From: Bradyrhizobium sp. 190
Lineage (GTDB): Bacteria; Pseudomonadota; Alphaproteobacteria; Rhizobiales; Xanthobacteraceae
Direction: 5' to 3'
NCBI RefSeq assembly: GCF_023073415.1
Contig: NZ_JADPJL010000065.1
Span: forward strand, 1 to 64,000
Length of the DNA: 64,000 nt
Part shown: positions 46,050-53,885 of the stretch, one piece after another
Position numbering within the stretch: position 1 is the first letter of the stretch
Layout: the number at the start of each line of letters is the position of its first letter
Position numbers and translations under genes: made by a program
The notes under the pieces: model-generated
Databases searched by the model: none
Told to the model about the DNA's origin: nothing
The model's input: the letters and a program-made list of their open reading frames with translations, nothing else

Positions 46050-48548
46050 ATGCGCTTTTTGGTCCGGTTTTTGGGTTTCCTGTTTACCGCCGGCACGGTG
46101 GTGTTCCTGGTGGGTGTGGCCGGCGTCGCGGGCGCGATCTGGCATTTCTCCAGGGACTTGCCCGACTATTCGCAGCTTCAGGATTACGAGCCGCCGGTGA
46201 TGACGCGCGTCCATGCGTCCGACGGTGCGCTGCTCGGCGAGTATTCCAAGGAGCGGCGCCTGTATCTGCCGATCCAGGCGATGCCAAAACTCGTCACCAA
46301 CGCCTTCCTCGCGGCCGAGGACAAGAACTTCTACGAGCACGGCGGCATCGACTTCACCGGCTTGGCGCGCGCGGCCGTGGCGTATGCGCAGAACTTTGGC
46401 TCCAACAAGCGTCCGCAGGGCGCCTCGACGATTACCCAGCAGGTCGCGAAGAACTTCCTTCTCACCAACGAAGTGTCGTTCACCCGCAAGATCAAGGAAG
46501 CGCTGCTGGCGATGCGCATCGAGCGCGCCTATTCCAAGGACCGCATCCTCGAGCTCTATCTCAATGAAATCTATCTCGGTCTTGGCGCCTACGGCATCGC
46601 GGCCGCATCGCTGGTCTATTTCGACAAGTCGGTGAATGAACTCACGATCGCGGAAGCCGCGTATCTGGCAGCGCTGCCGAAAGCGCCGGGAACGTTGCAC
46701 CCGGTGCGCAACCGCGAGCGGTCGACCGAGCGGCGCAACTACGTGATCGACCGCCTGGTGGAAAACGGCTGGATCAAGCAGGCCGATGCCGACAAGGCCC
46801 GCAAGGAACCGCTGGCCGTGACCAGCCGGTCCAACGCCGCGCATACTTTTGCCGGCGAGTATTTTGCCGAGGAAGTCCGGCGCGACATTTTCGAGCGTTA
46901 CGGCGAAAAGAAGCTCTATGAGGGCGGCCTGTCGGTCCGCACCACGCTCGATCCGAAGCTGCAGGTGATGGCGCGCAAGGCCGTGGCGGCCGGCCTCGTG
47001 AATTTTGACGAGGCGCAAGGCTGGCGCGGCGCCATGAGCAAGCTGGACATTTCCGGCGACTGGGGTGTCAAGCTCGCCGAGATCAAATCGCTGAGCGACA
47101 TCTCGCCCTGGCGGATGGCCGTGGTGCTGGAGACATCCGACCAGTCGGCCCGCATCGGTTTTCAGCCCGGCCGCGAACTGGGCGGCGCCATCTCTAAGGA
47201 GCGGCAGACCGGTCTCATCACGCTGGATGGTGTCCGATGGGCGAAGCCGGTCGCCGCCGCGGCGCGCGGCAAACCGGCGACGGCTTCGGTCTCGCAGATT
47301 CTGTCGCCGGGTGACGTGATCTACGCCGATCCGCTGTTCGACAAGGAAGGCAAGATGGTCGAGGGCCAGTACCGCCTGCGGCAATTGCCCGAAGTGTCCG
47401 GCGCGATGGTCGCGATGGACCCGTGGACCGGCCGCGTGGTCGCGATGGTCGGCGGCTTCTCGTTCGACCAGAGCCAGTTCAATCGCGCGACACAGGCCTA
47501 TCGGCAGCCGGGATCGACGTTCAAGCCGCTGGTCTATTCGGCGGCGATTGACAATGGCTACACGCCGGCGACGATCATGATCGACGGCCCCATCGAGATC
47601 GATCAGGGGCAGGGCAACGGCGTCTGGCGGCCGGACAATTTTTCGGTGGGCAGCTATAAGGGTCCCATCACGCTGCGCGACGCCCTGAAGCAGTCGCTCA
47701 ACACCGTCACGGTGCGGTTGGCGCAGGATGTCGGCATGCCCCTGATCGGCGAATATGCCAAACGCTTCGGCGTCTACGAGGAGTTGCCGAACTATCTTTC
47801 CTATTCGCTCGGCGCCGGCGAGACCACGGTCATGCGGATGGTGACGGCTTATTCGATGTTCGCCAATGGCGGCCGGCGGGTGAAGCCGACACTGATCGAC
47901 CGCATCCAGGACCGCTACGGACGCACGATCTTCAAGCATGACCAGCGCGAGTGCCGCGGTTGCGACGCGCCGGGCGGCTGGAAAAACCAGCCCGAACCGC
48001 AGCTCGTCGACCGCCGGGAGCAGGTGCTCGATTCGTTGACCGCCTACCAGATCACGTCGATGCTCGAAGGTGTGGTGCAGGGTGGTACGGCGACGATCCT
48101 GCGCGAGGTCGGCAAGCCGATCGCCGGCAAGACCGGCACCACCAGCGACGCAAAAGACGTCTGGTTCGTCGGTTTTTCGCCGGATCTCGTCGTTGGTCTC
48201 TATCTCGGCTACGACAAGCCGCGCACGCTGGGCAGGGCCGCGCAGGGCGGCCGCATCGCCGCGCCGATAGCCAAGGATTTCATGAAGCTAGCGCTCGCCA
48301 ACAAGCCGGCAACCCCGTTCAAGATTCCCGCCGGCATCAGGCTGGTTCGCATCGATGCCAAGAGCGGCACGCGCCCCAGTCCCGGCGGCGAGGGCGGCCG
48401 CACGATCCTGGAAGCGTTCAAGCCGGGCACCGTGCCGCCGGATAATTACTCAGTCGTTGGCGTCACCGAAGGGGACGGACGAGTGCCGCAGGAAATCCCG
48501 CCCGACGCCGGCAATATCATGCGTCCCGGAACCGGCCGGCTTTATTAG
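46050..48548 (+). CDS. mrcA: Penicillin-binding protein 1A, copy 2
   Basis: An 832-residue near-duplicate of the preceding protein, agreeing at roughly nine residues in ten wherever I compared them. All catalytic motifs are intact: EDKNFYEHGGIDFTGLARAA, GASTITQQVAKN, GSTFKP in place of GSSFKP, SLNTVTVRLA and KTGTT. Differences concentrate at the C-terminus (copy 2 ends EIPPDAGNIMRPGTGRLY, without GYQQ repeats) and in the linker (VAAAARGKPATASVSQILSP). ATG 46050 corresponds to the start of copy 1; the frame is open to 45984, but that adds non-homologous residues. Both copies should work, giving dosage or condition-specific use. Confidence 0.93.
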   Translation: MRFLVRFLGFLFTAGTVVFLVGVAGVAGAIWHFSRDLPDYSQLQDYEPPVMTRVHASDGALLGEYSKERRLYLPIQAMPKLVTNAFLAAEDKNFYEHGGIDFTGLARAAVAYAQNFGSNKRPQGASTITQQVAKNFLLTNEVSFTRKIKEALLAMRIERAYSKDRILELYLNEIYLGLGAYGIAAASLVYFDKSVNELTIAEAAYLAALPKAPGTLHPVRNRERSTERRNYVIDRLVENGWIKQADADKARKEPLAVTSRSNAAHTFAGEYFAEEVRRDIFERYGEKKLYEGGLSVRTTLDPKLQVMARKAVAAGLVNFDEAQGWRGAMSKLDISGDWGVKLAEIKSLSDISPWRMAVVLETSDQSARIGFQPGRELGGAISKERQTGLITLDGVRWAKPVAAAARGKPATASVSQILSPGDVIYADPLFDKEGKMVEGQYRLRQLPEVSGAMVAMDPWTGRVVAMVGGFSFDQSQFNRATQAYRQPGSTFKPLVYSAAIDNGYTPATIMIDGPIEIDQGQGNGVWRPDNFSVGSYKGPITLRDALKQSLNTVTVRLAQDVGMPLIGEYAKRFGVYEELPNYLSYSLGAGETTVMRMVTAYSMFANGGRRVKPTLIDRIQDRYGRTIFKHDQRECRGCDAPGGWKNQPEPQLVDRREQVLDSLTAYQITSMLEGVVQGGTATILREVGKPIAGKTGTTSDAKDVWFVGFSPDLVVGLYLGYDKPRTLGRAAQGGRIAAPIAKDFMKLALANKPATPFKIPAGIRLVRIDAKSGTRPSPGGEGGRTILEAFKPGTVPPDNYSVVGVTEGDGRVPQEIPPDAGNIMRPGTGRLY

Positions 48549-48628
48549 CCGATTGCGCTTTGCGGCGTCCGCCGCTACATCCGTCGGACATAATCCAGTA
48601 GCGGTTCCGACCGCAGACAGAAGAGACC

Positions 48629-49760
48629 ATGCGCGCCGAAGTCGAACGCCTCGTAGAAGAGATCAAGCAGTCAGTCGGGCTGCTGAGGAGGCATCTTTGA
48701 CGTCGAGACATCCACGGCTCGCCTCGCCGAGCTGAACAAACTCGCCGAAGATCCCAATCTCTGGAACGATCCCCAGAAGGCCCAGAAGCTGATGCAGGAG
48801 CGCACCTCGCTGGTGGATGCGCTCGAGGGCATCGGCAAGGTCGAGCGTGAGCTCGACGACAATGTCGAAATGATCGCGCTCGGCGAGGCCGAGAACGACG
48901 AAGGCGTGGTGGTCGAGGCGGAGAACGCGCTGAAAGCCCTGAAGAAGGAAGTCGCCCGCCGCGAGCTGGAAGCGCTGTTGTCAGGCGAGGCCGACAAGTT
49001 CGATTCCTATCTCGAAGTGCATGCCGGCGCCGGCGGCACGGAAAGCCAGGACTGGGCCGCGATGCTCTTGCGCATGTACACGCGCTGGGCCGAGGAGCAC
49101 GGCTTCAAGATCGAGTATCTCGAAGAGACTCCCGGCGAAGAAGCCGGCATCAAATCCGCGACCATCCAGATCAGCGGACATAATGCCTATGGCTGGCTGA
49201 AGACGGAAGCGGGCGTGCACCGGCTGGTGCGGATATCGCCGTTCGATTCCAACGCGCGGCGGCACACGTCGTTTTCATCGGTGGCGATTTTTCCGGTGGT
49301 CGATAACAGCATCAAGATCGACATCGCCGAGTCCGACGTGCGCACCGACACCATGCGCTCGGGCGGCGCCGGCGGGCAGCACGTCAACAAGACCGAATCC
49401 GCGGTGCGCCTGACCCATATTCCGACCGGTGTCGCGGTGGTCTGTCAGGCCGGCCGCTCGCAGCACAAGAACCGCGCCCAGGCCTGGGACATGCTGCGCG
49501 CGCGGCTCTATGAGATCGAACTGAAGCGGCGCGAGGAGCAGGCCGCCGCCGATCAGGCCGCCAAGACCGACATCGGCTGGGGCCACCAGATCCGCTCGTA
49601 CGTGCTGCAGCCCTACCAGATGGTGAAGGACCTGCGCACCGGCGTGCAGACCTCGGATACGTCGGGTGTGCTCGACGGCGACCTCGACGAGTTCATGGCG
49701 GCAACCCTGGCGCAGCGCGCGTTCGGCACCACGCCCGGCGCAGTCGAGGATGTGGATTAA
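48629..49760 (+). CDS. prfB: Peptide chain release factor 2, programmed +1 frameshift
   Basis: RF2 (about 376 residues after frameshifting) releases nascent peptides at UGA and UAA. ATG 48629 opens 23 codons ending ...LLRRHL, then UGA at 48698-48700; ribosomes shift +1 and continue DVETSTARLAELNKLAEDPN. Downstream, the peptide anticodon appears as RISPFDSNARRHTSF (SPF) and the catalytic loop as RSGGAGGQHVNKTESAVRLT (GGQ). The protein is of normal length. Treating the downstream Met at 48792 as the start would delete the first 50 residues. The next gene starts 4 bases after the stop and is probably cotranscribed. Confidence 0.96.
48686..48701 (+). promoter_or_regulatory. prfB: prfB programmed frameshift site
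   Basis: AGGAGG (48686-48691), 3 bases, then CTT TGA C (48695-48701). The internal Shine-Dalgarno and slippery CTT before a weak stop match the classic prfB autoregulatory site: low RF2 favours the +1 shift at UGA. Confidence 0.95.
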
Positions 49761-49763
49761 TCC

Positions 49764-50636
49764 ATGACCAAAGTGGCCTTCATCGGGCTCGGGCGCATGG
49801 GCCACGGCATGGCCGGCCGCTATCTCGATGCAGGTTTTTCTGTCGCGGTGTGGAATCGCAGCAAGGCCAAGGCGGAAGACTTGATCGCGCGCGGCGCGAA
49901 CTGGGCCTCGTCACCGGCGGAAGCCGCTGACGGCGCGGATGCCGTCGTGACCATGGTCGCCGACGACGGGGCGTCGCGTGCTGTCTGGCTCGGCGAGAAT
50001 GGCGCGGCTGCAACGATGAAGGCAGGCAGCCTCGCGATCGAATGCTCGACCGTCTCGCACCAGCACGCGCTCGACATGGCGCGCGAACTGCGCGGCCGAG
50101 GGCTTACCTATATCGACTGCCCCGTCACCGGCCTGCCGCAAGCGGCGGCTTCCGGAAAGCTGACTTTGCTGGTCGGTGCTGACGCAGCCGATCTCGATCG
50201 GGCAAGACCCTATCTGGCGCCGATCGGCGATGTGGTTAGGCACTTCGGCGCGGTCGGCACCGGCACCGTCTTCAAGCTGATCAACAACCTGATGGGCGCG
50301 GTGCAGATCGCGAGCCTCGCCGAAGGCGTCGCCATGGCCGAGCAGGCAGGGCTGGATATGAACCTGGTGGCGGATGCGCTGGCGACCGGCGCGGTGGCGA
50401 GTCCGCAGGTGATCCGTCATTCAAAGCGCATGGTGGCGCGCGATTTCTCCGGCGCGTCGTTCACGGCGGCGCTTCGCCACAAGGATGCAGCCTATGCCGT
50501 GGCGCTGGCCGAGAGCCTGTTGGCAGGACCGCCGCTACTCGGGCGTGCCGCGGTCGAGGCCTACGCTAGAGCGAAGACCGAGATGCCCGATGATGATGAA
50601 GGCAGGATGATCGAGATCGTCTCGCGGCGGAAGTAG
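49764..50636 (+). CDS. Beta-hydroxyacid dehydrogenase (3-hydroxyisobutyrate dehydrogenase-like)
   Basis: A 290-residue NAD(P)-dependent dehydrogenase. The N-terminal Rossmann motif is FIGLGRMGHGMAGRYLDAGF with NRS after beta-2, which suggests NADP. Substrate motif YIDCPVTGLPQAAASGKLTL and the catalytic Lys in GTVFKLINNLMGAVQIASLA are in the right order. The family reduces or oxidises 3-hydroxyisobutyrate, tartronate semialdehyde or related succinic semialdehydes; the substrate here is undecided. It lies 3 bases downstream of the prfB stop, on the same strand, and may be cotranscribed by read-through. Cytoplasmic. Confidence 0.88.
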   Translation: MTKVAFIGLGRMGHGMAGRYLDAGFSVAVWNRSKAKAEDLIARGANWASSPAEAADGADAVVTMVADDGASRAVWLGENGAAATMKAGSLAIECSTVSHQHALDMARELRGRGLTYIDCPVTGLPQAAASGKLTLLVGADAADLDRARPYLAPIGDVVRHFGAVGTGTVFKLINNLMGAVQIASLAEGVAMAEQAGLDMNLVADALATGAVASPQVIRHSKRMVARDFSGASFTAALRHKDAAYAVALAESLLAGPPLLGRAAVEAYARAKTEMPDDDEGRMIEIVSRRK

Positions 50637-50785
50637 GTAGTCGCGACTCACGGGAATCGGATGGAATGGTCACTGGATGAGGGTCGTCTACGTGATCGCA
50701 TTTCTTGCGCGGTTCGCATTGCAACCAGTGGATGATTGATCGTATCGTCGAATCTCGATGCTCGGAGCGCTACGGGGTTCGCAGA

Positions 50786-51445
50786 ATGAAGTGGCTTGGA
50801 ATTGCGTTCGCGGCCGTCGTTGCGGGCTTCGCATTATACAAGATCAGCTATCCGACCCACACCTATCGCTATCGCATGACCGTCAATGTTGAAGTCGACG
50901 GTCAGATGCGCTCGGGGTCGAGCGTAATCGAGGCACATGTCAGCAAGCAGCCGGTGTTTCTGCCGGGTGTAAATCCCCTCGGGTATTCAGAACGCGGTGA
51001 AGCTGTGTTCGTCGATCTCGGAGGGCAACGCAACATAGTGGCCCTTTTGGCGTCTGGGCCTTACGCCGAAGGTGCCGCCTACCCATCCTTCGTAGTGCTC
51101 CAGCACTTTAGATTGAATCTGTTCGATGATCGCCAACTGGCGTCATTATCGCAGTTGCGTGGGCGTTGGGATCTCCCGAGTAAAGATTTGCCGACTCTGG
51201 CTACCTTTTCGAACCCAGGCGATCCCACGACGGCGAAAACACTTCAGGCCGACCAACTGGAGCAGTTCTTTGGCCCAGATGTGCGTTGGCGCGGCATCGT
51301 TATTGAGATGACGACTGACGCAGTTACGCACGTTATCGAATCAAAGCTTCCGTGGGTCACTAAACTGACCGCCGGCCTAGCCGGATCAAACGTTTTCGTT
51401 TCGCCAGGCAAATTTACCCTCAACGGACCGTACTTTAAAAGGTAA
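50786..51445 (+). CDS. Membrane-anchored protein of unknown function
   Basis: A 219-residue protein with a single N-terminal transmembrane helix (MKWLGIAFAAVVAGFALYKI) and an extracytoplasmic beta-rich domain: YRYRMTVNVEVDGQMRSGSS, EAVFVDLGGQRNIVALLASG and SFVVLQHFRLNLFDDRQLAS. The C-terminal part ends NVFVSPGKFTLNGPYFKR. No family or motif is recognised. Codon use looks less G+C-biased at third positions than in prfB next door, hinting at a different history. ATG 50786 gives the anchor directly; upstream in-frame starts (50732 or 50705) add an unlikely basic segment. It lies alone, with 234 bases before the next gene. Confidence 0.6.
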   Translation: MKWLGIAFAAVVAGFALYKISYPTHTYRYRMTVNVEVDGQMRSGSSVIEAHVSKQPVFLPGVNPLGYSERGEAVFVDLGGQRNIVALLASGPYAEGAAYPSFVVLQHFRLNLFDDRQLASLSQLRGRWDLPSKDLPTLATFSNPGDPTTAKTLQADQLEQFFGPDVRWRGIVIEMTTDAVTHVIESKLPWVTKLTAGLAGSNVFVSPGKFTLNGPYFKR

Positions 51446-51679
51446 GTCTGCCGCAGCCGTCCGACGACCTTTTGGCGATCTTGGCGATGGACGCGTACAA
51501 TCGAGGAAATAGGCGCGGACGTTGGGGATTCCGATGTCGAACGCGATACTCGATGGCACAAGCTCACCTAGCGAATGCGGCTGTATGCGGTTGAATAGTG
51601 TTGGGGTGGCTATTCGGAAATCGGGTGGCAAAATCCGGTGCGGCTGAATAGAGCGGTCTATCCTCCGATTTGAGCCGCC

Positions 51680-52588
51680 ATGACCGCCAACGACACCTCG
51701 ATCAACGCCCGCGACTGGTCGCTGCTCGGCCTGCTCTCGGTGCTATGGGGCGGATCGTTCTTCTTCAATGGCGTGGTGCTACGCGAGCTGCCGCCGTTCA
51801 CGCTCGTGCTGTTGCGCGTGCTGCTGGCCGCCATGATCCTGCTGCCGGTGCTTTACGCGCAGCGACTGCCGTTTCCCAAGGGGTGGATGGGCTGGAGGCC
51901 GTTCTTCCTCATCGCCTTGTTCAACAATGTGCTGCCGTTCTCGCTGATCGTCACCGGACAGATGTACATCCCGAGCGGGTTGGCTTCGATCCTCAACGCC
52001 ACCACGCCGCTGTTCACGGTGGCGGTGATGGCGGCGGTGGGCGAGGAGAAGCTCATCATCAGGCGTGTGGCCGGTGTGATCGTTGGCCTTGTCGGCGTCG
52101 TGATCCTTCGCGGCAGCGGGCTCGACTTTGCCAGCGGGCAGGGGCTCGGCGTCCTGCTGTGTCTCGCGGCGGCGCTGAGCTACGGCATGTCAGCGCTGAT
52201 AGCCCGGCGCGCGCTATCGGATTCGCCGCCGCTTGCCACCGCCACGTTCCAATTAATGGCATCGAGCCTGATGATGGCTGTCGTCGCCGGCATTTTCGAG
52301 CGGCCGTGGCAATTGCCGATGCCTGATACGGTGACATGGTTCGCGGTGCTCGGCCTCGCCGCGTTGTCGACGGCGCTGGCCTATTTCGTTTTCTTCCAGG
52401 TGCTGCGGCGCTCCGGCGCTACCAACGTCATGCTGGTGACGCTGCTTGTGCCTGTTACTGCCATCCTGCTCGGCTCGCTCGTGCTCGGCGAGCAGATTTC
52501 GCCGCGTGAAATCGGGGGCGCACTGGTGATCGGCAGCGCGCTGCTGTTGATCGATGGTCGCGTGCTGAAGTTTCTCGAGCGTCGTTAG
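51680..52588 (+). CDS. EamA/DMT-family transporter
   Basis: A 302-residue inner-membrane protein with ten predicted helices in two EamA repeats: WSLLGLLSVLWGGSFFFNGV and TLVLLRVLLAAMILLPVLYA begin the first half, and SYGMSALIARRALSDSPPLA the second. The closing block is FFQVLRRSGATNVMLVTLLV with PVTAILLGSLVLGEQISPRE. The family exports amino acids, metabolites or drugs; the substrate is unknown. ATG 51680 gives MTANDTSINARDWSLLGL. It is followed by 84 bases and the XRE-cupin gene with two palindromic-like operators in between, so it is not obviously part of that operon. Confidence 0.88.
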   Translation: MTANDTSINARDWSLLGLLSVLWGGSFFFNGVVLRELPPFTLVLLRVLLAAMILLPVLYAQRLPFPKGWMGWRPFFLIALFNNVLPFSLIVTGQMYIPSGLASILNATTPLFTVAVMAAVGEEKLIIRRVAGVIVGLVGVVILRGSGLDFASGQGLGVLLCLAAALSYGMSALIARRALSDSPPLATATFQLMASSLMMAVVAGIFERPWQLPMPDTVTWFAVLGLAALSTALAYFVFFQVLRRSGATNVMLVTLLVPVTAILLGSLVLGEQISPREIGGALVIGSALLLIDGRVLKFLERR

Positions 52589-52623
52589 TTCGCTCGCTCA
52601 GGCGACGCGAGCCAGCTTGACAT

Positions 52624-52659
52624 TTGCCTATATAGCAATACGATTTGCCTTATAAGCAA
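52624..52659. promoter_or_regulatory. Twin operator-like sites TTGC-N7-GCAA
   Basis: TTGCCTATATAGCAA (52624-52638) and TTGCCTTATAAGCAA (52645-52659) share TTGC/GCAA half-sites and start exactly 21 bases apart, two helical turns. They end 13 bases before the GTG start of the XRE-cupin gene and overlap its ribosome-binding region, which suits autorepression. Confidence 0.6.
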
Positions 52660-52672
52660 AAGGGAGAGCAGC

Positions 52673-53356
52673 GTGGTTTCGGCAGAAGCTGGCCGGCGCG
52701 CCCGCGAGGCGGCCCGCCTTGCCGCAATTGGTGCCGTCATTCGCAAGGCCCGCGCGGCGCGCGGTTTGACACTCGATGAACTCGCCGGAATGGTCGGGCT
52801 ATCTCTGACATTTCTCTCGCGGATCGAACGCGGCCTAATCGCGTGTTCGATCGGAAATCTCCTGGAAATTGCCGGTGTCCTTCAACTGCCGCCGGCCGAA
52901 TTGTTCGCCGACGTCGAAGGAGAGGACCGGACGCGCGCCTATCGCGTGGTGCGGTCAATCGATGCCGTTCCATCGAATGGCGCTGACGCGAATTATGCCT
53001 GGCGCAAGCTCGCTTCGGGCATCGGCGAGCAGCGGCTGGAAACTTTCCTGCTCGAATTGTCGGCAAAACCGCGCAAACCGACGTTGGTCGCGCATCCCGG
53101 CGAAGAAATGTGCTTTGTCCTCGAAGGCAGCGTCGAATTTCAGGTAGGCGAGGAAACCATCGCGCTGGAGCACGGTGATTCGATTCATTTGCGCTCAGAC
53201 GTACCGCATATGGCATGGGCGCGCGGGTCCGGCAGTGCGCGCCTGCTCATGGTGACATCAATCGAAAATCAGTCGGCCATTGCGGTTGAGTGGTGGAGCA
53301 ATATTGCGGGCAGGAAAAGCGAACGAGAGAGCACGGCAAAAGGGAGAGCAAAATGA
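52673..53356 (+). CDS. XRE-cupin transcriptional regulator
   Basis: A 227-residue regulator with an N-terminal XRE helix-turn-helix (IGAVIRKARAARGLTLDELA, GLSLTFLSRIERGLIACSIG) and a C-terminal cupin_2 sensor (KPTLVAHPGEEMCFVLEGSV, EHGDSIHLRSDVPHMAWARG). This is the PuuR/MppR-like layout, which senses small molecules such as amino acids or polyamines. Start is GTG 52673 with GGGAG seven bases upstream. Two spaced TTGC-N7-GCAA sites precede it. Its stop overlaps the ATG of the cupin gene (ATGA at 53353-53356), so regulator and cupin are coupled and probably controlled together. Confidence 0.88.
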   Translation: MVSAEAGRRAREAARLAAIGAVIRKARAARGLTLDELAGMVGLSLTFLSRIERGLIACSIGNLLEIAGVLQLPPAELFADVEGEDRTRAYRVVRSIDAVPSNGADANYAWRKLASGIGEQRLETFLLELSAKPRKPTLVAHPGEEMCFVLEGSVEFQVGEETIALEHGDSIHLRSDVPHMAWARGSGSARLLMVTSIENQSAIAVEWWSNIAGRKSERESTAKGRAK

Positions 53357-53850
53357 GTGCTGTCAGCAGCAAGGAGATTCCCGATACGGCGGCCGCAAAC
53401 GCGGAATTGACGACCGCGCGCGAAGCGTCGCGAAAGGACCACAAGCCTTACGAGGCGCGCCATTTCGAGGAAGTCGAGTGGGAGACAATCCGGTGGCCCG
53501 GCGAGACCGGCAAAATGCTTTTTCATCCGCGACCGGAACGTCCGACCGAACCGAACGCGGGAATTCTGCGGCTGGAGCCCGGCGCCTATCACCCCGAGCA
53601 CTATCACGGCTTCGCGCAGGTCTGGCATATCCTGAAAGGCGAGTTTTCAATCGACGGAACGCTGCATGGTCCGGGAACGGTGCTGTTCCATCCCGACCCG
53701 CACTTTGAGGGCGAATTCCGCACCGAAACGGGCGGGGAGATATTCATCGTCCAGTATCCTGGTCCGACGACCGGTGAGCGCCCGATCTATGGCGGCCGGT
53801 TCAACATGGCGGAACGCAAGGCGGTTGCGAGCGAACGCGTCGATCTCTGA
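53353..53850 (+). CDS. Cupin-domain protein
   Basis: A 165-residue cupin with a disordered N-terminus (residues about 1-45). The cupin motif 1 region is RLEPGAYHPEHYHGFAQVWH with H-x-H and Glu/Gln positions for metal; motif 2 is HGPGTVLFHPDPHFEGEF. The ligand set looks like a mononuclear metal site. Likely a small dioxygenase, isomerase or binding protein for a metabolite sensed by the upstream XRE-cupin regulator, to which it is translationally coupled. The exact reaction is unknown. ATG 53353 is preceded by GGGAG; a longer frame to 53290 runs inside the regulator gene and is rejected. Confidence 0.82.
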   Translation: MSAVSSKEIPDTAAANAELTTAREASRKDHKPYEARHFEEVEWETIRWPGETGKMLFHPRPERPTEPNAGILRLEPGAYHPEHYHGFAQVWHILKGEFSIDGTLHGPGTVLFHPDPHFEGEFRTETGGEIFIVQYPGPTTGERPIYGGRFNMAERKAVASERVDL

Positions 53851-53885
53851 ACCGGTGGATCATCCGATCTCAGGGAAGAAGCGAA

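Noticed and set aside
46017..47939. 640-codon open frame on the minus strand opposite PBP1A copy 2
   Set aside because: Antisense shadow of a gene with complete catalytic motifs; no ribosome-binding site or recognisable domain.
48629..48700. In-frame stop near the start of prfB as a mutation
   Set aside because: It is the known programmed frameshift site, with an internal Shine-Dalgarno and CTT-TGA-C.
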